A stretch of 9,735 nucleotides of DNA from Methylotetracoccus sp. (GTDB taxonomy: Bacteria > Pseudomonadota > Gammaproteobacteria > Methylococcales > Methylococcaceae), in NCBI GenBank assembly GCA_025458755.1, contig JALORT010000045.1:1-9735 (forward strand). The letters run 5' to 3'. A model generated the notes under the pieces. That model was not told the origin of the DNA. It saw only the letters and a program-made list of their open reading frames with translations, and searched no databases. This document shows positions 5,544-9,735 of this stretch, in pieces. The translations under genes were made by a program, and so were the position numbers. Position 1 is the first letter of the stretch; each line of letters opens with the position of its first letter.

Positions 5544-7430
5544 TTAGACGTCAGCCAGATTGCCTTTCTCTTCCAGCCAGATGCGCCGGTCTGCGGCGCG
5601 CTTCTTGGCCAACAGGAGGTCGAGCCGGCGATGGGTTTCCTCCTGATCCTCCAGCGTCAGTTGGACCAGACGCCGGGTATCCGGATTCAGTGTGGTTTCT
5701 CGCAGTTGGGACGGGTTCATCTCCCCCAGACCCTTGAAGCGCTGCACATTCGCTTTCCCTTTGATCTTCTCGGCCGCGATCCGATCCAGGACGCCTTGTT
5801 TCTCGCTCTCGTCCAACGCATAGAACACCTGCTTGCCGACGTCGATCCGATATAACGGGGGCATGGCGACGAACACATGCCCGGCCTCGACCAGCGCTCT
5901 GAAATGCCGTACGAACAGTGCGCACAACAGCGTCGCGATATGATTCCCATCGGAATCGGCGTCGGCCAGAATGCAGAGCTTGCCGTAGCGTAACTCGCTC
6001 AGATCCGTGGAGTTCGGATCAACCCCCAGCGCCAGGCTGATGTCGTGCACCTCCTGGGAAGCCAGGATCTCGTCCGAGCCTACTTCCCAGGTGTTCAGAA
6101 TCTTGCCGCGGAGCGGCATGATCGCCTGGAAATCCTTGTCGCGCGCCTGCTTGGCGGAACCACCGGCGGAATCCCCTTCCACCAGGAACAATTCGGTGCG
6201 CGACCCGTCCTGCGAGGCGCAGTCGGCCAGTTTGCCGGGTAGGGCAGGGCCGCTGCTGATCTTCTTCCGTGTGACCTGCCGGCTGGCCCGCAAGCGCTTT
6301 TGCGCGTTCTCAACGGCCAGCGCGGCAATCTGCTCGCCCACCGCCGGATGCTGGTTCAGCCACAGGGTGAACGAGTCCTTGACGACGCCCGATACGAACG
6401 CCGCACACTCGCGCGAACTCAGCCGCTCCTTGATCTGTCCGGAGAACTGCGGCTCTTCGAGCTTGACCGACAGGACGTAATGCACTTTTTCCCAAACGTC
6501 TTCCGGCGCCAGTTTGAGACCGCGCGGCAACAGATTGCGATACTCGCAGAACTCACGCAGCGCCTCGGTGAGTCCGGTCCGAAGCCCGTTCACATGGGTT
6601 CCTCCCTGCGGCGTCGGGACCAAGTTCACATAGCTTTCCGCCACCGGCGACGCCGCCTCCGCCGCCCACACCAGCGCCCAATCCGCCGCCTCCCGCTGCC
6701 CCTCGAACGACCCGCAGAACGGTTCTTCCGGCACGCACTCCGCCGCACCGACCTGGCTGGCCAGATATTCCGCCAGGCCATTTTCATAACACCAGGTTTC
6801 CTCCTCGCCGCTCTCCTCGTCACGCAGCCGGATGCTGAGCCCCGGGCACAGTACCGCCTTGGCGCGCAAAAGATGGACCAGACGCGCTTCAGAAATACGC
6901 GGCGTATCGAAGTAGCTCGCCTCGGGCCAGAAGCGGACCAGAGTACCGGTGTCGCGTTTTGAGGTTTGGCCGATTTCCCGAAGTTCCGAGGTTTTTTCGC
7001 CATGGGCAAAGGCCATCGCATGGACTTTTCCGCCGCGGCGCACCTCGATTTCCAGAGTTCGCGACAGCGCATTGACCACTGAGACACCGACGCCGTGCAA
7101 GCCCCCGGAGAAGCGATAATTCTTCTGAGAGAATTTGCCGCCCGCATGCAGTCGGGTCAGAATCACCTCGACCCCGGACACTTCCAGTTCGGGATGCAGA
7201 TCCACCGGCATTCCGCGGCCGTCGTCGCGGACCTCCACGCCGCCGTCTGCCAGCAGCCGCACCTCGATGGTTTTCGCGTATCCGGCCAACGCTTCGTCGA
7301 CACTGTTGTCGACTACCTCCTGGACCAAATGATTCGGCCGGGTGGTGTCCGTGTACATTCCGGGGCGCCGTCTCACTGGATCGAGGCCGGTCAGGACTTC
7401 GATCGCCGAGGCATCGTAAAGGGAACTCAT
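5544..7430 (-). CDS. parE: DNA topoisomerase IV subunit B
   Basis: ParE is the ATPase subunit of topoisomerase IV, which with ParC decatenates daughter chromosomes. From ATG 7430 it has 628 residues, matching the 630 of E. coli ParE and shorter than GyrB. The order of domains is clear. The GHKL ATPase domain has EVVDNSVDEA (about 38-47, Glu and Asn of the ATP site), DDGRGMPVD (69-77), GGLHGVGVS (109-117) and QGGTH (275-279). The TOPRIM domain has EGDSAGGSAKQARD (418-431), MPLRGKILN and DADSDGNHIATLL (490-502). The C-terminal block is QRFKGLGEMNP. The wording DSDG and the sequence SAIEVLTGLDPVRRRPGMY favour ParE over GyrB. An in-frame ATG at 7454 would add eight residues, but the strong AAGGAG lies between the two starts and the family begins at MSS, so 7430 is chosen. 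The gene is divergent from xseB. Confidence 0.97.
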   Translation of the reverse strand: MSSLYDASAIEVLTGLDPVRRRPGMYTDTTRPNHLVQEVVDNSVDEALAGYAKTIEVRLLADGGVEVRDDGRGMPVDLHPELEVSGVEVILTRLHAGGKFSQKNYRFSGGLHGVGVSVVNALSRTLEIEVRRGGKVHAMAFAHGEKTSELREIGQTSKRDTGTLVRFWPEASYFDTPRISEARLVHLLRAKAVLCPGLSIRLRDEESGEEETWCYENGLAEYLASQVGAAECVPEEPFCGSFEGQREAADWALVWAAEAASPVAESYVNLVPTPQGGTHVNGLRTGLTEALREFCEYRNLLPRGLKLAPEDVWEKVHYVLSVKLEEPQFSGQIKERLSSRECAAFVSGVVKDSFTLWLNQHPAVGEQIAALAVENAQKRLRASRQVTRKKISSGPALPGKLADCASQDGSRTELFLVEGDSAGGSAKQARDKDFQAIMPLRGKILNTWEVGSDEILASQEVHDISLALGVDPNSTDLSELRYGKLCILADADSDGNHIATLLCALFVRHFRALVEAGHVFVAMPPLYRIDVGKQVFYALDESEKQGVLDRIAAEKIKGKANVQRFKGLGEMNPSQLRETTLNPDTRRLVQLTLEDQEETHRRLDLLLAKKRAADRRIWLEEKGNLADV

Positions 7431-7583
7431 CGTTTGCAGATCTCTCCTTGGCATGGGTGGAGGCGAGACCAGTTTTGAGCCACCACGTCGATCATTTTAA
7501 TCAAGTTGAAACTTCTGCGATAATGCGGGGTGTACCCGCGCCCTCACACGCCACCGCGCCCCGCCAGCTCGAACCTTCATTCC
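7431..7583. promoter_or_regulatory. Divergent promoter region parE / xseB
   Basis: For the plus strand there is an extended -10 element: TGC followed by GATAAT at 7516-7524, with only a poor -35 (TTTAAT, 17 bases upstream), as is usual for extended -10 promoters. It would start transcription near 7531 and drive xseB-ispA. For the minus strand, TAAAAT (complement of 7494-7499) is a possible -10 for parE, without a clear -35. The parE ribosome site AAGGAG lies at about 7444-7449 on the minus strand. Confidence 0.5.
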
Positions 7584-7820
7584 ATGGTCAAGAAAAGCTT
7601 TCGCTTCGAGGAATCCCTGGCGGAACTCGAGCAGCTGGTGGAAAAGATGGAGGCAGGTAATCTACCGCTGGAGGAAGCGCTGAGTTTGTTCGAGCGCGGG
7701 ATCGCGTTGTCGCGTGCCTGTCAGAAATCACTGAAGGAAGCCGAACAGAAGGTCCGGATTCTCGTGAAAGAGGACGGCGAGACCCACATGAAGCCATTCG
7801 ATACCGCCGATGAGTCCTAA
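7584..7820 (+). CDS. xseB: Exodeoxyribonuclease VII small subunit
   Basis: XseB is the small, helical, non-catalytic subunit that binds in several copies to XseA to form exonuclease VII, which degrades single-stranded DNA from both ends. The product has 78 residues, the usual size. The family pattern is plain: SFRFEESLAELEQLVEKME, then GNLPLEEALSLFERG, and RACQKSLKEAEQKV, two helices of the XseB hairpin. The tail DGETHMKPFD is acidic. ATG 7584 gives the standard N-terminus; a GTG at 7530 would add an 18-residue Pro-rich piece that is not family-like and lies at the predicted transcription start. The 3' end overlaps ispA by 11 bases, indicating coupled translation. Its partner xseA is not in this window, which is normal. 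Confidence 0.95.
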   Translation: MVKKSFRFEESLAELEQLVEKMEAGNLPLEEALSLFERGIALSRACQKSLKEAEQKVRILVKEDGETHMKPFDTADES

Positions 7821-8715
7821 TCTCTCACTGCAAGAGTTCATGAGCGTTTGTCAGCAGCGCGTCGAAGCCGCGTTGGATGCGCGGCTGCCTCCCGCCACGA
7901 AAGTCCCCGAACGGTTGCACCAGGCCATGCGCTATTCCACGCTGGGCGGTGGCAAGCGCTTGCGGCCGTTGTTGACCTATGCCGCCGGGCAAACACTCGA
8001 CTTGGTGCCCGAACTGCTGGATGCACCGGCCTGCGCGGTGGAGTGCATTCATGTGTACTCGCTGATCCACGACGATCTGCCGGCGATGGACGACGATGAC
8101 CTGCGACGCGGCAAACCCACCTGCCATAAAGCCTATGACGAGGCGACCGCGATTCTGGCCGGGGATGGGCTGCAGGCGCTGGCGTTCGGCATTCTCGCGG
8201 AAGACACGTCATTGGCGCCGATACCCGCGGAAAATCGGTTGGCGATGATCCAAACGCTCGCCACTGCCAGCGGATCGCTAGGCATGGTCGGCGGTCAAGC
8301 AATCGATCTGGATGCCGTCGGCCGGACGCTCGATCTGCCTGGACTGGAGGCCATGCACATCAGGAAGACCGGTGCTCTGATCCGCGCCAGCATTCGGCTG
8401 GCGGCACTGGCAAAAACAGGTCTGCCGTCCGACACGGCCGATAAGCTCGACCATTACGCGAAGTGCATTGGACTCGCATTCCAAATTCAGGACGACATCC
8501 TGGATGAAGAAAGCGACACCCAAACGCTCGGCAAGACGCAGGGCAAGGACCGACAAAACAACAAGCCCAATTATCCTGCACTGCTTGGCTTGAGCGGTGC
8601 CCGACAGAAGGCCCATGAACTTTGCGAAGAGGCGCTGGAGAGTTTGGTGCCGTTCGGAGATGGTTCGCGCCTGCTGCAGGAACTGGCGCGCTTCATTGTG
8701 CGACGCCGGAACTGA
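7810..8715 (+). CDS. ispA: Farnesyl diphosphate synthase (geranyltranstransferase)
   Basis: IspA condenses DMAPP with two IPP to give farnesyl diphosphate, the precursor of undecaprenyl and quinone side chains. The product has 301 residues, like E. coli IspA (299). Motifs: LGGGKRLRPLL at 45-55 (diphosphate binding), the first aspartate-rich motif DDLPAMDDDDLRRG beginning at Asp88, GMVGGQAIDL at 158-167, RKTGALI at 185-191, and the second aspartate-rich motif QIQDDILD with Asp228, Asp229 and Asp232. The two extra residues within the first motif and Tyr83 five residues before Asp88 are typical of bacterial short-chain (C15) enzymes. E. coli has Ala where this protein has Val82. The start overlaps the xseB stop, and dxs follows in the same direction, placing two isoprenoid enzymes side by side. 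Confidence 0.96.
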   Translation: MSPNLSLQEFMSVCQQRVEAALDARLPPATKVPERLHQAMRYSTLGGGKRLRPLLTYAAGQTLDLVPELLDAPACAVECIHVYSLIHDDLPAMDDDDLRRGKPTCHKAYDEATAILAGDGLQALAFGILAEDTSLAPIPAENRLAMIQTLATASGSLGMVGGQAIDLDAVGRTLDLPGLEAMHIRKTGALIRASIRLAALAKTGLPSDTADKLDHYAKCIGLAFQIQDDILDEESDTQTLGKTQGKDRQNNKPNYPALLGLSGARQKAHELCEEALESLVPFGDGSRLLQELARFIVRRRN

Positions 8716-8746
8716 CCGATGAACCTCGTCGGGGATCCGCCTCGCC

Positions 8747-8775
8747 TTGAAAGGCCAGTCCGCTGGTAACATAAT
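8747..8775 (+). promoter_or_regulatory. Sigma-70-like promoter in front of dxs
   Basis: TTGAAA at 8747-8752 and CATAAT at 8770-8775 are separated by exactly 17 bases; each box matches the consensus at five of six positions. Transcription would start near 8782, leaving a leader of about 75 bases before the dxs ATG. It lies in the 141-base ispA-dxs spacer, so dxs probably has its own transcription in addition to read-through from xseB-ispA. Confidence 0.6.
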
Positions 8776-8856
8776 GCCCAACACTTCCATCCGCCCAATC
8801 CGTCAGCGGCACGACGCATGCGGCCGCTTGATGGCGCAACTTGGAACCAAGTATCG

Positions 8857-9735
8857 ATGAGCGAACCAATCAGCTACCCGCTTCTACAGGGCATCGACAG
8901 TCCCGAAGATCTGCGCAAACTAACGCAGGAACAACTGCACCCGCTGGTTGAGGAACTGCGCGCTTTTCTGCTTGAAAGCGTCAGCCAGTCCGGCGGACAT
9001 TTCGCCGCGGGTCTCGGCACCATCGAACTGACCGTTGCGCTGCATTACGTCTTCAACACCCCTGAGGACAAACTGATCTGGGATGTCGGTCATCAGGCTT
9101 ATCCGCACAAGATTCTGACCGGGCGCAGGGATCAGATCTGTTCGATTCGGCGTCGCGATGGCCTCGCTGCGTTTCCGAGGCGGGGGGAGAGCCCGTACGA
9201 CTGTTTCGGCGTCGGGCATTCCAGCACATCGATCAGTGCCGCTCTCGGTATGGCCATCGCCGCGGGACTGGAACACCGCGACATCCATGCCGTTGCGATC
9301 ATCGGCGATGGCGGCCTGACCGGCGGCATGGCATTCGAGGCGATAAATCATGCCGGCGTGCTGGATGCCAATCTCTTGGTCATCCTGAACGACAACGAAA
9401 TGTCGATTTCGCCGAACGTCGGCGCGTTGAACAATTATCTGGCCAAGATTCTCTCCGGCAAGTTCTACACCACCATGCGCGAAGGCAGCCGGCAGTTGCT
9501 GCGGCGCCACATGCCGAGCGTATGGGAACTCGCACGACGCGCTGAGGAACACGTCAAGGGGATGGTGGTTCCCGGGACCTTGTTCGAAGAGCTGGGTTTC
9601 AATTATATCGGCCCCGTCGACGGGCACGATATCGATACCCTGGTTACAACATTGAAGAACCTGCGCAAGATTCCGGGGCCGCGGTTCCTCCATATTGTGA
9701 CCCGGAAGGGCAAGGGCTACGCGCCCGCCGAAGCA
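8857..9735 (+). CDS. dxs: 1-deoxy-D-xylulose-5-phosphate synthase, 5' part (runs off the window)
   Basis: Dxs joins pyruvate and glyceraldehyde 3-phosphate, using thiamine diphosphate, to make DXP, the entry step of the MEP pathway to IPP and DMAPP (DXP also feeds thiamine and pyridoxal synthesis). The frame is open from ATG 8857 to the window end, 293 codons of an expected 620 or so, covering roughly the N-terminal thiamine-binding half. Visible landmarks: [20 protein letters not shown] with His48, [18 protein letters not shown] with His79, [10 protein letters not shown] with His121, the thiamine motif [15 protein letters not shown] (150-164) with Asp151, and [10 protein letters not shown] with Asn180, then PVDGHDID. 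These match E. coli Dxs in order and position. The ribosome site is weak (GGAA about ten bases upstream). The gene follows ispA and has its own promoter candidate at 8747-8775. The catalytic Glu of the second half lies outside the window. Confidence 0.96.
   Translation, partial: MSEPISYPLLQGIDSPEDLRKLTQEQLHPLVEELRAFLLESVSQSGGHFAAGLGTIELTVALHYVFNTPEDKLIWDVGHQAYPHKILTGRRDQICSIRRRDGLAAFPRRGESPYDCFGVGHSSTSISAALGMAIAAGLEHRDIHAVAIIGDGGLTGGMAFEAINHAGVLDANLLVILNDNEMSISPNVGALNNYLAKILSGKFYTTMREGSRQLLRRHMPSVWELARRAEEHVKGMVVPGTLFEELGFNYIGPVDGHDIDTLVTTLKNLRKIPGPRFLHIVTRKGKGYAPAEA

Noticed and set aside
8920..9693. 257-codon open frame on the minus strand opposite dxs
   Set aside because: The plus frame matches Dxs motif by motif, including the thiamine diphosphate site.

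Overview
The window looks like a piece of a GC-rich gammaproteobacterial chromosome. The evidence is the gene set and protein wording: a ParE of E. coli-like length, the xseB-ispA-dxs run that is common in gammaproteobacteria, a YeaD-type mutarotase, and a cytochrome-c-type fatty acid cis/trans isomerase (Cti), which is known mainly from pseudomonads, vibrios and some methanotrophs. I cannot name the genus from the sequence alone.

Layout. Bases 1-314 hold no gene I can support. Bases 315-881 (minus strand) carry a Phd/YefM antitoxin followed by a broken PIN-domain (VapC/FitB-like) toxin that has lost its middle third and its frame. Bases 882-1175 are non-coding and contain a repeated octamer. 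Bases 1176-1855 (minus) carry a second module of the same layout, but intact: Phd/YefM antitoxin then VapC/FitB-like PIN ribonuclease, with translationally coupled genes. A 304-base gap (1856-2159) follows; next to the antitoxin it contains an unusual cluster of four CTAG tetramers, the best candidate for an autoregulatory operator. This left fifth is the accessory part of the window.

From 2160 onward everything is housekeeping or membrane physiology. A D-hexose-6-phosphate mutarotase gene (yeaD type) is followed 28 bases later by cti. Cti faces parE (topoisomerase IV subunit B, minus strand) across a short convergent spacer with a GC hairpin. parE is divergent from xseB-ispA-dxs. xseB (exonuclease VII small subunit) overlaps ispA (farnesyl diphosphate synthase) by 11 bases. 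dxs (first enzyme of the MEP isoprenoid pathway) follows after 141 bases, which contain a near-consensus sigma-70 promoter, and runs off the right end of the window.

How the genes relate: Dxs makes the precursor that the MEP pathway turns into IPP/DMAPP, and IspA condenses these to FPP, so the right end is an isoprenoid operon. ParE and XseB serve chromosome decatenation and DNA repair. Cti rapidly rigidifies the membrane by turning cis into trans unsaturated fatty acids. The toxin-antitoxin genes are probably self-contained. I found no clearly new multi-gene system. The observations most worth following are the CTAG operator array, the 9-base motif shared upstream of the two toxin-antitoxin modules, and the decay of one toxin beside an intact antitoxin.
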